In this document: positions 43,156 to 52,409 of the stretch, piece after piece
Layout: the number at the start of each line of letters is the position of its first letter
Position numbering within the stretch: position 1 is the first letter of the stretch
NCBI GenBank assembly: GCA_016705235.1
Contig: JADIYP010000006.1
Location: 496,001-560,000 of the forward strand
Length of the DNA: 64,000 bases
Source of the DNA: Candidatus Leptovillus affinis
Lineage (GTDB): Bacteria > Chloroflexota > Anaerolineae > Promineifilales > Promineifilaceae
Direction: 5' to 3'
Translations under genes and position numbers: made by a program
Notes under the pieces: generated by a model
Told to the model about the DNA's origin: nothing
Database searches by the model: none
Seen by the model: the letters and a program-made list of their open reading frames with translations, nothing else

Positions 43156-44736
43156 TTACTTTTCCTTCAACATCTCAAAAGCCGCCAACTGCCCCGGCGC
43201 GCCCATGATGCCGCCGCCGGGATGCGTGCCCGAGCCGCACTGCCAGTAGCCCTTAATCGGCGTGCGGTATTTGGCCCAACCGGCCGCCGGGCGCAAGAAA
43301 AACAACTGCGATAGGCTCAATTCGCCGTGAAAAATGTTGCCTTGCGAGATGCCGATCATGTTCTCGATGTCCAGCGGCGTCAGCACCTGCCGGTGGAGAA
43401 TGATGTTTTTCAGGTTGGGCATGTACTGCGACAGCGTATCAACCACCGCATCGCCGAAGGCTTCGCGTTTGGCGTCGGTCCAGCCGCCGTTGAGTTCGTA
43501 GGGCGCGTACTGCACAAAGCAGGACATGACGTGTTTGCCGGGCGGGGCCATGCCGGGGTCGATAACCGAGGGGAGGATGCAGTCAATATACGGCCGTTTA
43601 CTAAACTCGCCATACTTAGCGTCATCAAACGCCCGCTCGATGTAGTCGATGCTGGGGCTGATGGAGATGGCCCCGGCCAGGTGGCGGCCTGGACCCGGCA
43701 TACAGGTCAGGTCGGGCAGCGCGTCCAGGGCCAGGTTGACTTTGCCCGACGAGCCGCGCACGTTAAATTTTCGGATGGAATCGACCAGATCGGCCGGCAG
43801 TTGGTTCGGATCGACCAGTTTGAGGAAGGTCAGCTTGGGGTCCAGACTGGAAGCGATTGCGTCGGCGTAAATCTCGTCGCCGTTTTCCAGGGCCACGCCG
43901 ACGGCACGGCCGTTCTTCACAATCACCTGGGCCACCGGCGCGTTGCAGCGAATCTCCGCCCCCAGCGCTTCCGCCGAGCGGGCGATGGCGTCGGCGATGC
44001 CGCCCGTGCCGCCCTTGGCGAAACCCCAGGCGCGAAACGCGCCGTCAATCTCGCCCATGTAATGATGGAGCAGCACGTAGGCCGTTCCCGGCGAGCGCGG
44101 CCCCAGATAGGTGCCGATGATGCCGCTGGCCGACATCGTGCCCTTCAGCGGGTCGGATTCAAACCATTGGTCCAGGAAATCGGCGGCGCTCATGGTCATG
44201 AGCTTGGCCAGCAGGAATAACTGCTCTTCGCCCAGGTTCAGGAAGTGGCGAGCCATATCCAGCAGGCTCAGCCAATCCTTGGGATTGAGCGTGGTAGGGT
44301 CGGGCGGGACCATGCTGAGGATGTATTTGACGGCTTTGGCCATGAAGTACATGTTACGGCCGTATTCGTCATACGCCCCGGCGTCCCGTTCCGAGTGGCG
44401 GGCGATGTCGCGCAGGCTGCGGTAATGGTCGCCGTCGCGGTACAGGTAGTCGCCGTTGGTCAGCGGCGTGAGCGTGCTTTCCAGCGGCAGCACGGTCAGG
44501 CCGTGGCGCGAAAGCTGCAAATCGCGCACGATGTCCGGCCGCAGCAGGCTGACCACGTAGGAAAAGACGGTGAACTTGAAGCCAGGGTACAGCTCTTCGG
44601 TGACGCTGGCCCCGCCGACCAGGTAGCGTTTTTCCAGCACCAGCACTTTTTTACCGGCTTTGGCCAGGTACGCGGCCGTTATCAGCCCATTGTGCCCGCC
44701 GCCGATGATGATTGCGTCGTATTTGTTGTTGGTCAT
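43156..44736 (-). CDS. PYROXD2-like FAD oxidoreductase, copy 2
   Basis: A 526-residue paralogue of the oxidoreductase at 40057-41625. IIGGGHNGLITAAYLAKAGKKVLVLEKR near 10, the SPGTAYVLLHHYMG block near 215, and the closing QCGSGTHPGGGIMGAPGQLAAFEML match the same fold. The two share the residues around the FAD site but differ in the middle, so they may form a heterodimer or act on different substrates (inference). It follows the aminomethyltransferase gene after 94 bases that contain a GTTGGTTAG/CTAACCAAC hairpin (44778-44799). Confidence 0.85.
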   Translation of the reverse strand: MTNNKYDAIIIGGGHNGLITAAYLAKAGKKVLVLEKRYLVGGASVTEELYPGFKFTVFSYVVSLLRPDIVRDLQLSRHGLTVLPLESTLTPLTNGDYLYRDGDHYRSLRDIARHSERDAGAYDEYGRNMYFMAKAVKYILSMVPPDPTTLNPKDWLSLLDMARHFLNLGEEQLFLLAKLMTMSAADFLDQWFESDPLKGTMSASGIIGTYLGPRSPGTAYVLLHHYMGEIDGAFRAWGFAKGGTGGIADAIARSAEALGAEIRCNAPVAQVIVKNGRAVGVALENGDEIYADAIASSLDPKLTFLKLVDPNQLPADLVDSIRKFNVRGSSGKVNLALDALPDLTCMPGPGRHLAGAISISPSIDYIERAFDDAKYGEFSKRPYIDCILPSVIDPGMAPPGKHVMSCFVQYAPYELNGGWTDAKREAFGDAVVDTLSQYMPNLKNIILHRQVLTPLDIENMIGISQGNIFHGELSLSQLFFLRPAAGWAKYRTPIKGYWQCGSGTHPGGGIMGAPGQLAAFEMLKEK

Positions 44737-44830
44737 AGGTTGCTCTTGATGGTTGGTTGGGCTAGTTAGTTGGTTGGGTTGGTTAGCAAACTAACCAACA
44801 AACAACCTAACAAACAAACCTTCTCTAAAT

Positions 44831-46030
44831 TCAAATCCGTTTGTGTGGCGGATCATAAAACGGCGTCTCCACAATCGTCGCCTTCACCTGCTGGCGCTTG
44901 TACTCGACAGTGACTTCCATCTGGATTTGACTGCCGACGGCCGTGTACTCTGCCAGCACCGTGCCGATGGCGATGTACTGCTTGAGGATGGGCGAGAAGG
45001 TCTGGCTGGTGGCCTGACCGATTTGGCGGTTGTTTTTGTAGAGGGGAACGGCCGTTCTCGATGCCCGTCCAGTTACATGCGGCGGCAAATCTTCTTGCGC
45101 AAACAGACGCTCCAGGTCGGGCCAATCAATGTGCAGCCCCACAAACGCCCATTCCGAGCCGCGCGCCTTTTCCGCCCGCAGCGCCTTGCGCCCGATGAAA
45201 TCCCCTTTGTCCAGGGCCACCGTCCAGCCCAGCCCCAATTCGTAGGGCGACGATTTTTGCGCCTCGATGACCGCGTGGTGGGAGGATTTGTAATCCACCT
45301 CGATGAGCAGCAGCCCGGCCTCGATGCGGGCAATGTCCAGAGCGACCATGCCGGCGGGCAGCGCGCCGTAGCGGCTCCCGCCCACGGCCGTCAGGCAGTC
45401 CCAGAGGCGCTCGGCGTATTCCGGGCGCACCCACAACTCGTAGCCCAGGTCGCCGGTGTAACCGGTGCGCGAAATGGTCACCGGAAAATCGTCCAGCGTG
45501 CCGTGGGCGAAGCGAAAATAGCGCAGGTTGCCGAAGTTGATGTCGTGGACCAGTTCTTGGAGGATGGCGCGACTGTTGGGGCCTTGCAGCGAGAGTGCGG
45601 CCAGATCGGACGACACGTCCACCACGCGGGCGTCCAATCCATAACCCACGTCCTGAAACCAGCGCAGGTTGGGGTCGGCGGCGGTGATGCGAAAATGGTT
45701 TTCCGCCAGCCGATGGACCGTGCCGTCGTCGATGACCTGGCCGTCTTCGTCGCACCAGGGGGTGTAGAGCACCTGCCCCACGCGGCACTTGCTCACGTCG
45801 CGGGTGACGATACGGTCCACCAGCCGGGCGGCGTCCGGGCCGCTGATTTCGTACTTGAACAGGGGCGACACGTCAATCAGGGCGGCGCTGTTGCGGATGG
45901 CGTAATACTCGCGTTCGTGGGAAGGCTCGTAGACGCCGGCGGCCAGGTAACCCGACCAGGTGCGCCATTCGTAGCTTTCGCACAGCGGCGCGGTGCGAGT
46001 GTGGAAGGGTGTAGGAATCGGCATAGGCAA
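44831..46030 (-). CDS. GcvT-like aminomethyltransferase
   Basis: A 399-residue folate-binding protein of the glycine cleavage T family. Marks are AALIDVSPLFKYEISGPDA near 49, ISRTGYTGDLGYELWV near 190 and GMVALDIARIEAGL near 228, then a C-terminal GCV_T_C barrel. The family moves a methyl or methylene group from an amine, betaine, dimethylsulfoniopropionate or glycine to tetrahydrofolate. Without GcvH and GcvP nearby, a demethylase role like DmdA or dimethylglycine enzymes is more likely than glycine cleavage. It lies just after the IclR gene in the same direction. Confidence 0.82.
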   Translation of the reverse strand: MPMPIPTPFHTRTAPLCESYEWRTWSGYLAAGVYEPSHEREYYAIRNSAALIDVSPLFKYEISGPDAARLVDRIVTRDVSKCRVGQVLYTPWCDEDGQVIDDGTVHRLAENHFRITAADPNLRWFQDVGYGLDARVVDVSSDLAALSLQGPNSRAILQELVHDINFGNLRYFRFAHGTLDDFPVTISRTGYTGDLGYELWVRPEYAERLWDCLTAVGGSRYGALPAGMVALDIARIEAGLLLIEVDYKSSHHAVIEAQKSSPYELGLGWTVALDKGDFIGRKALRAEKARGSEWAFVGLHIDWPDLERLFAQEDLPPHVTGRASRTAVPLYKNNRQIGQATSQTFSPILKQYIAIGTVLAEYTAVGSQIQMEVTVEYKRQQVKATIVETPFYDPPHKRI

Positions 46031-46100
46031 TCTCCTGAAAGGGGGAAAGGAGATTGGGATTGAAGGGTCGCTAAACCTGGCTGAGTGACAAATCTCAGAT

Positions 46101-46181
46101 TTTTACCGCGGAGAGCGCGGAGGGCGCGGAGATATTCTCTGGTGCAAACTCCGCGCTCTCTGCATTTTCCGCGGTGAGATA
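46101..46181 (+). repeat. CCGCGGAGAGCGCGGAG inverted repeat
   Basis: ACCGCGGAGAGCGCGGAG and its inverted partner CTCCGCGCTCTCTGC...CCGCGGT fold back across 80 bases. It lies in the gap between the aminomethyltransferase and the IclR gene, both on the minus strand, and would be transcribed between them. Confidence 0.65.
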
Positions 46182-46230
46182 AGTTTTGTCAGGCAATCAG
46201 CGCTAAACTTCAATCTCCAATCTCTAATCT

Positions 46231-47022
46231 CTATTTATTAATGACCACATCCGGCGCATAGCCCAAATGGATGGAAACGCGCCGGGCGGCGGCGGCGACG
46301 AGCGACCCAATTTCGGCGATACGGCCGTTTCCCAACCGCGTTTTGGGTCCGGCCAAACTAATGGCGGCGACGACACGGCCGTCAAAATCCAACAGCGGTG
46401 CGCCGACGGCTACTAACCCAATTTCTAGCTCTTCGTCGGCCAAGGCGAAGCCGCGCGCGCGGGTTTGGGCAAAATCGGCGAACAATGCGGCGTGATCGGG
46501 CAAAGTGTGCGGGGTTAGAGGGAGCCATTGTGGGGGCAAAACGGCCGTCACTTCTGCCGCCGTCATAAAAGCCAACATCGCTTTGCCAGTCGATGTGGCA
46601 TACACCGGCCAGCGCGTGCCAATCGCCTGCCCGCCGCTCATCACCCGGTCGCCGGTCACTTCGTCCAAAATGAGTACCTCCGCGCCGGTGAGCAGCTCTA
46701 AAGCGGCCGTCTCCTTGGCTAAAGCTGCCAACGATCTGAGTTCCTGCTGGCAGAGCGCGCGCAAATCATTTGCCCGCAGCGCGTATCCGCCCAGGCTGAT
46801 CATGCCCAGCCCTAACCGATAGGTGTCGGTTTCGGCATGACGCTCTAACAATTCTTCGCTTTCAAGGGCAGTCAACAGCCTGTAGGTGGTCGTTTTGTTC
46901 AGCCCCACTGCCTGAGCCAGATCAGACAATCCCCACTGCGGCCGCGCGTCGGTAAATACTTTTAGCAAGGCAATGGCTCTTAAGACGGCCTGCGTCCCGC
47001 GATAGGGCTGTGTTTTGGTCAT
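46231..47022 (-). CDS. IclR-family transcriptional regulator
   Basis: A 263-residue regulator: winged helix at about 10-70 (WGLSDLAQAVGLNKTTTYRLLTALE) and an effector-binding GAF-like IclR_C domain from about 85 (VLILDEVTGDRVMSGG, YATSTGKAMLAFM). It probably senses a small metabolite of the catabolic genes downstream. The promoter region has a strong inverted repeat of the TTTCAT type that fits an IclR operator, implying autoregulation and control of the run. Confidence 0.9.
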   Translation of the reverse strand: MTKTQPYRGTQAVLRAIALLKVFTDARPQWGLSDLAQAVGLNKTTTYRLLTALESEELLERHAETDTYRLGLGMISLGGYALRANDLRALCQQELRSLAALAKETAALELLTGAEVLILDEVTGDRVMSGGQAIGTRWPVYATSTGKAMLAFMTAAEVTAVLPPQWLPLTPHTLPDHAALFADFAQTRARGFALADEELEIGLVAVGAPLLDFDGRVVAAISLAGPKTRLGNGRIAEIGSLVAAAARRVSIHLGYAPDVVINK

Positions 47023-47051
47023 AGCTAGAGGGTGATGCTGCTCCGATTAAA

Positions 47052-47080
47052 TTTCATAATATGAAACGCTGTTTCATAAA
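47052..47080 (-). promoter_or_regulatory. Putative IclR operator
   Basis: TTTCATAATATGAAA at 47052-47066 is a near-perfect palindrome, followed six bases later by a half-site TTTCATAAA at 47072-47080. TTTCA/TGAAA repeats are typical of IclR/KdgR-type operators. The site lies 30-58 bases before the IclR start codon. Confidence 0.55.
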
Positions 47081-47102
47081 CGATGACGAATTGTAACAGC
47101 GT

Positions 47103-47924
47103 TTAAGCGATTGGGCGAGATGGATCGCCGCACCATTCACTCCAGGAACCGACGTACAAACGGCCGTCGCCCAACCCGGCATGAGCCAGGGCCAACAAAT
47201 TCACGCAGGCCGACACGCCAGAGCCACAATAAAAGGTAGTCTGAGATGGCGGCGTCTCGCCCAATAAGGCGGCAAATTGGGCGCGCAGGGAGGCTGGCGG
47301 CAGGTAACGGCCGTCATCCGACCAGTTCATCTGGTAGTAAAAATTTACTGCTCCCGGAATATGCCCGGCAACCGGGTCGATGGTTTCCAGCTCGCCGCGA
47401 TAACGCGCGCCATCGCGTGAATCGACCAGCAGCGGCACGGCAGGCACTTCAGCCAATTGGACCAGCCATTCACGGCGCGGCTGGCCCTGGAAAACGGCCG
47501 TCTCTCGATGGATTTCACCGGCCTGGGCGGTAAAACCGTTGGCTTCCCAGGCCTGCCAGCCGCCATCCAAAACGGCAACGGCCGTGTGCCCCATGTAGCG
47601 CAGCATCCACCACAACCGCGAGGCGATCATGCCATTGGCGTCGTCGTAAGCCACCACCTGAGTGTTCGGTCCAATGCCCATCCGGCTAAAACGAGCCGAC
47701 AGGACTTCTGGCGGAGGAAGCGGGTGACGGCCGTTGTCGGTGACCGGTGGATGGCTCAGGTCTTCGTCCAAATGGGCATAAATTGCCCCGGGAATATGCG
47801 CCGCCAGATAAGCGGCGCGCCCCGCCTCGGTATCGGCCAAACTAAACCGGCAATCAACCACCACCCAGGCGGCGTTAGCCAGATTGGCTTGCAGCGTTTC
47901 AACATCCATGAGCGTCGTAAACAT
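47103..47924 (-). CDS. Thiosulfate/3-mercaptopyruvate sulfurtransferase
   Basis: A 273-residue two-domain rhodanese. The N-terminal domain is inactive-like (residues 5-125, VVDCRFSLAD near 22) and the C-terminal one holds the active Cys at 233 in CGSGVSAC. The CGSG(V/T) loop is the mercaptopyruvate sulfurtransferase type, whereas thiosulfate enzymes use CRKGVT. It transfers sulfur to cyanide or thiols. It precedes the iclR operator in the same direction, so read-through into that gene is possible. Confidence 0.9.
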   Translation of the reverse strand: MFTTLMDVETLQANLANAAWVVVDCRFSLADTEAGRAAYLAAHIPGAIYAHLDEDLSHPPVTDNGRHPLPPPEVLSARFSRMGIGPNTQVVAYDDANGMIASRLWWMLRYMGHTAVAVLDGGWQAWEANGFTAQAGEIHRETAVFQGQPRREWLVQLAEVPAVPLLVDSRDGARYRGELETIDPVAGHIPGAVNFYYQMNWSDDGRYLPPASLRAQFAALLGETPPSQTTFYCGSGVSACVNLLALAHAGLGDGRLYVGSWSEWCGDPSRPIA

Positions 47925-48023
47925 AACCTATCCTTTTGCAATCAAAACAGAGTCAGCAAGAAATGGACAAGGCAATTTCTGCTGGCTGGTCGGAGGCGAT
48001 GGCGGCAACATGCGGAGCGAAAA

Positions 48024-50285
48024 CTAGGGGTTGGGCGTATTCACCGGGGGAATGGTGACGATGGGCGGCGGCAGCGCGTCGGTCGGCTGGGGCGTGGGCA
48101 GGTAGTAAGCCGGCGTGGGTGTGCTGGTGGGCAGCGGTCCGGGCACGGCCGTTGCCGTGATAGTCAGAGTAGCGGTCACCACGGGCGTCGGCGTTGGCAA
48201 ATCGGGGTCTAGCAGCACTTCAATTGAGCGCGGGTCGCTCTCTAGCAAGCCAGTCTGGTTGCTGTCTTCCAGGCGTACGCGCCATTCATACAGGCCAGTC
48301 TCAGCCATGATGTCCAGAACGGCCGTGCGCAGCCGATACAATGTGCCAAATTCAGGCTGGGAAACAGAACCCAGTGGAATCGAACGCGCACCATCGCTCA
48401 AATAGACGGTGAATCGCTGTCCGGCAGCCAGGGGCATGGGCCAATTCCAGGAGTAAGCGCCAACGGCCGTGTTCAGAACCGATTCCCCACTGGCCGGGGC
48501 TTGCACCCGCAGCAGAGGTGCAGCAGCGCCACCATACGCATTGCCAAATTCGGCCGTCCAATACCAAACGTTCGGCGCGTTGAAGTCTAAGTTAAAAGCG
48601 ACGCCCACATCGGTGGCATATTTATTGAGCAAAATGGCGCGATGGCCGGGACTGTTGATCCAAAATTCCACGGCCTGATACGCCTGCTCGAAACCCCAGG
48701 CAGTGGCTTCGCCGGCATAGGCGCTGGGGTAGCCATGCCACAACAAACGTTCCGCCGGGAAGGAGCCATCGGAGCCGGTGTGGCCGGTGTAGCGGTAAGC
48801 GGCCATGTCCTCGGCATGCTGTTGAGCGGCCACCGACAGTTCGTAGACGTATTGCAACTGCGGCAGGTTAAACTGGCGGCGGGCTTCATTGATGTAGATA
48901 TAGAGCGCTTCCGCTGGACTGGTGCCGGCAGGCAAAACAAGCGGCGTCATCACAAATGGGGCGTCTAAATCGACAGGTTCCAGAACGATGCCCAATGGAT
49001 CCAAAGCTGCGCCCTGAGAAGCGGCTTCCAGATCGGCTTTGGGCACGATGGGCAAGAAAATGGACAACACACCGGGTTCCACACGGAGCCAGCGGCTGAT
49101 TTGGGTACGGCCGTATTCGTTAACGGCCGTCAGGGTAACGTAGTAATCGCCGGGCATGTAATACATATGGCTGATTTGCGCGCCTTCAATTGTACGGCCG
49201 TCGCCCATGTCCCATTGGAAAGCCGTCACCGAGGCGTCGCCAACAGCCTGAGCCATAACCGGTTGACCGGTTCGGGCAAGGTCGCCCAAGAGCATTTCGG
49301 CCGTAGGCGGCTGCCCAACGGTGATCGCCCAAAACGCATTTGAACGGCCGTAAGCATTTTCGATGGTCAGACTGGCCGGATACGTGCCGGGCGCTGCATA
49401 TTGGTGCGTGGGGTTGGTCTCAGTCGACGTGCTGCCATCGCCAAAATCCCACTGGTAGGTGATGGGGGCTTCCCCACCGCTTTCGTTGATAAACGTAACG
49501 ATCTGCCCCACGCCAGGGGAAGCATCGTCGACTTTAAATTGGGCGGTCGGATGAGGGATGACGGTGATCCGCCGGGTTGCCGTGGCGGCGGCCAGGGCAT
49601 TGTTTGCCGTAAGCGTAACGTCATACATGCCAGGAGCAGGGTAAACGACAACCGGGTTGCTGACATCAACCTGACGGCCGTCGCCCAACTGCCAGGATTG
49701 CGCAATGGGGCCGGGGCCGCTCAGGTCAGCCCGCAGTTGGAAAGGCAGGCCCACAGACACCTGCGCCGGGATGACCAGGCTGTTCACCTGAGGCGGGATG
49801 CCGATCCAAATGGTCGTTTCCGCCTGGCGAATTTGATCATTTAGGTTGAGAACGGCCGTAATCTTCTGCTCCGGATGGGTAATATCGGCCGTTTCCACCC
49901 GCAGGGGCAGCGTCAACTGCTGCGCGCCGCCATTCGCCAGGACAAACGGCATCCACCGGATGGCGTGTGCCTGCAAATTAGCTGTTGCCCCGGCCGGCAA
50001 ATTGACCGTATCCAGAGATAGTCCTGAAGGAAGCTGCAAACTAACTTCCGGCGTATAGGTCATCTGATCCAGATTAATCAGGGAAACTTCCAGGAGGAGC
50101 GTGTTGCCAGGAGCGCCAATAGGCGGCGTTATACGAAGATCTAATTGCAAGGGGCCGTCGATGTGGAGCTTGCCCGGAAACCCTGCCGCAGGCGCCAAAG
50201 CTGAAGAATCCGCCCCCGGTAATACCAGAAAAAGGAGGAGGCCAAACCACAACCAGGCGATATGTTTGGGTTTCCGGTGCATCAT
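48024..50285 (-). CDS. Secreted PKD-repeat and CAP (SCP-like) domain protein
   Basis: A 753-residue exported protein with a signal peptide (1-31). A DUF11-like beta domain spans about 45-165, three PKD domains follow at about 170-243, 247-325 and 328-405 (WQLGDGR, WDFGDGS, WDMGDGR), and a CAP domain at about 455-580 (HAEDMAAYRYTGHTGSDG, INSPGHRAILLN). After a Fn3-like domain comes a Pro/Thr-rich tail with three TPTP-type runs. CAP domains occur in secreted enzymes and binding proteins. Role is likely extracellular adhesion or defence, not established. A weak promoter is just upstream (50295-50323). Confidence 0.85.
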   Translation of the reverse strand: MMHRKPKHIAWLWFGLLLFLVLPGADSSALAPAAGFPGKLHIDGPLQLDLRITPPIGAPGNTLLLEVSLINLDQMTYTPEVSLQLPSGLSLDTVNLPAGATANLQAHAIRWMPFVLANGGAQQLTLPLRVETADITHPEQKITAVLNLNDQIRQAETTIWIGIPPQVNSLVIPAQVSVGLPFQLRADLSGPGPIAQSWQLGDGRQVDVSNPVVVYPAPGMYDVTLTANNALAAATATRRITVIPHPTAQFKVDDASPGVGQIVTFINESGGEAPITYQWDFGDGSTSTETNPTHQYAAPGTYPASLTIENAYGRSNAFWAITVGQPPTAEMLLGDLARTGQPVMAQAVGDASVTAFQWDMGDGRTIEGAQISHMYYMPGDYYVTLTAVNEYGRTQISRWLRVEPGVLSIFLPIVPKADLEAASQGAALDPLGIVLEPVDLDAPFVMTPLVLPAGTSPAEALYIYINEARRQFNLPQLQYVYELSVAAQQHAEDMAAYRYTGHTGSDGSFPAERLLWHGYPSAYAGEATAWGFEQAYQAVEFWINSPGHRAILLNKYATDVGVAFNLDFNAPNVWYWTAEFGNAYGGAAAPLLRVQAPASGESVLNTAVGAYSWNWPMPLAAGQRFTVYLSDGARSIPLGSVSQPEFGTLYRLRTAVLDIMAETGLYEWRVRLEDSNQTGLLESDPRSIEVLLDPDLPTPTPVVTATLTITATAVPGPLPTSTPTPAYYLPTPQPTDALPPPIVTIPPVNTPNP

Positions 50286-50294
50286 AACGTAAGC

Positions 50295-50323
50295 AGTTTA
50301 GCAGAGTTGGAAAGACATAACAA
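50295..50323 (-). promoter_or_regulatory. Possible promoter of the PKD/CAP gene
   Basis: On the minus strand, TTGTTA (50323-50318), a 17-base spacer and TAAACT (50300-50295), nine bases before the ATG. Both boxes have four of six consensus bases. The leader would be very short. A separate TATAAT at 50390-50395 faces the bactofilin gene but has no clear -35. Confidence 0.35.
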
Positions 50324-50468
50324 GCAGCGGATTTGCCACATCCGCCAAAAAATCACGCCTTTTTAGGTTCCGCTTTCTCATTCCAGGGTTATAATTGTTA
50401 ACCAACACTAAAAGTCCTGGTTATTATTGGCCAGAAGCCCATAATAACTGCATACTGGCAAACCTCAG

Positions 50469-52388
50469 ATGACCATCGGCAGCGAAAAAGCAAACGGTAA
50501 GGGATTTTTCAATTTATTCCGGCGCGGGCAAGCGTGGCGGGAGATTTCCGGTTATCTGGTTACTGATATTTACGAGACACAACCCGTTGCCGTGGCGGCC
50601 GGGTCTACGGTGGTGGGGAATATCTTTGCGCCGCAAGTTTTAGTGGCCGGGTTGTTGGCCGGCACGGCCGTTGCTCAGGAAGTCACGGTACAAGGTTCAG
50701 GCCAGTTGTGGGGCGACATTTTCGCCATGCGCTTCCATTTGGAACCCGGCGGGCAAATTCGCGGTTGGATCAACACCCTAACAGAGGCAGACTGCGAAAC
50801 GCTGCTGGCCGTGGCCACCCAGCCCACAGAACCAACGGCCGACACGCAGTCAGCGCCCAATGGATTACAACCTGAGCACCACCGCTTGCGCGACCGGGCA
50901 AAATTAGATGCGCTGCGGCAGTTACAAACGGAAACGGCCGTAGCCCTGGCCGCCCGCGCCGAACTCGAAGAAACCTTCGACCAACGTCTGGCTGAAATTG
51001 CCGGCGAAGCCACCAACCAGCTCACCCTCGTCCGCGAAGAGCTAAAAAACGCCCGCGCCGAACTGGCAGACTGGCAGCAGAAAGCCCAGGACACCAGCAA
51101 CACCCTCCAACTCCGCGAAACTCAACTCGATCGCCAAAGCAAAGAATTGGCCCTGGCCCAAGAATCATTAGCCCAAACCAACCAGGACCTGGAAGAACTG
51201 CGCGAAGCCTACGCCCAAAAAGAAGGCGCTTTTAAAGAACTCACGTCGGCAAAAATTGGCGTGGATACCCATCTGCACGAAGCCCTCAACCAGGTAGACA
51301 CACTTACCGGCCGCGTCCACAACATCGAAACCGCCCTCCAGGCCAGCCTTGTACACAGCTCTGACCAGGAAGATGCCCTCCTGCGCTGGCAAGAATTAGC
51401 CGAATCCACCGAGGCGCGGGTTAAAGAGCTAGAGAAAGAGCTGCAATCCACGCGGCAGCAGTTGGAACAAAGCAGCGACATGAACAACATGCTGCGCGAC
51501 CAGCGCCGACAAATCGAAAGCGATTGGACCAAAGCCCAAATTCGTCTCGAAGACCTGCAAAAACAGCTCGAAAACGAAATCGAGTCCTCCAAAATACTTC
51601 TCACCGGAAGCGACGAGACCATCCGCTCATTAACCGAGCTAAATAACCAGCTTAAAGCGGAGCTGGAGCCGCTGCAAAATCGCAACGCCATTTTAATGAA
51701 GCAAATGGAGATGGCTAAAACGAAATTCTTCCGCCAAGAAGAGGAAATTGCCAACTTGCGCCGCGCGCACCAGGAATTGGAAACAAACTGGCAAGATGCC
51801 CAAGATGACTTGCAGCGAATTCGCGAGCAACCAACAAAATTGTTCTCGTCTGAGCAGATTGAAGCATTAAAGGCCGATTTAGCGGCCGCCGAAGAAAAGC
51901 TAGAGGGGTATCAGGAACAGGTACTCTGGTATCAGGCCAACCTGGAAACCAGCCAATCGGCCTTAAAAGAAGGCCGCGCACAGGCAGAAGAACAGGCAGC
52001 GCAGCTGAACAAGCTGCGCCTGGACCTTCAGGCGGCCGAGGCGACGATGAGCCAGCAGCAGCAAGACGCCCGGGCCACCCAAAGCCAATTCGAAACAGAA
52101 AAAAGCAAGGCTCTGGCGGAAACCAAAAGGTTTAAGGATGAGCTGCGACAAAAACAGTTGCAGCTAGAAGCCAGTGAAGCCGACTTGCAGAACCATTTGC
52201 GGGAAACGGCGCAGCAAGGGCAACAACTGGCCGAGATTCGCTCGGTGTTGATTGAACGCGAGCTGCAAATCGAACAACTGCGGCAAACGGTGAACAAACA
52301 GCAACAGTTTATTAAACAAATGAAGCAGATTACGACCGATAAAATTAACAGCCTGGAAACAGCCCTGGCTCAGGCGCGGAAATTGTAA
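50469..52388 (+). CDS. Bactofilin-like domain fused to a long coiled coil
   Basis: A 639-residue protein. Residues about 25-110 read as a short bactofilin beta-helix: YETQPVAVAAGSTVVGNIFAP, VLVAGLLAGTAVAQEV, GSGQLWGDIFAMRF. From about 130 to the end the sequence is almost one coiled coil, rich in Glu/Gln/Leu/Ala with heptads. Bactofilins polymerise into fibres next to the membrane; the coil could tether them to another structure. No signal peptide or membrane segment is present. The gene is followed by mtnP after 21 bases. Confidence 0.75.
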   Translation: MTIGSEKANGKGFFNLFRRGQAWREISGYLVTDIYETQPVAVAAGSTVVGNIFAPQVLVAGLLAGTAVAQEVTVQGSGQLWGDIFAMRFHLEPGGQIRGWINTLTEADCETLLAVATQPTEPTADTQSAPNGLQPEHHRLRDRAKLDALRQLQTETAVALAARAELEETFDQRLAEIAGEATNQLTLVREELKNARAELADWQQKAQDTSNTLQLRETQLDRQSKELALAQESLAQTNQDLEELREAYAQKEGAFKELTSAKIGVDTHLHEALNQVDTLTGRVHNIETALQASLVHSSDQEDALLRWQELAESTEARVKELEKELQSTRQQLEQSSDMNNMLRDQRRQIESDWTKAQIRLEDLQKQLENEIESSKILLTGSDETIRSLTELNNQLKAELEPLQNRNAILMKQMEMAKTKFFRQEEEIANLRRAHQELETNWQDAQDDLQRIREQPTKLFSSEQIEALKADLAAAEEKLEGYQEQVLWYQANLETSQSALKEGRAQAEEQAAQLNKLRLDLQAAEATMSQQQQDARATQSQFETEKSKALAETKRFKDELRQKQLQLEASEADLQNHLRETAQQGQQLAEIRSVLIERELQIEQLRQTVNKQQQFIKQMKQITTDKINSLETALAQARKL

Positions 52389-52409
52389 TCCTGGCATGGA
52401 GAGAATGTT

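Noticed and set aside
44843..46063. 406-codon open frame on the plus strand
   Set aside because: Antisense to the GcvT-like gene, no recognisable family, low-complexity translation; a shadow of high GC at third positions.
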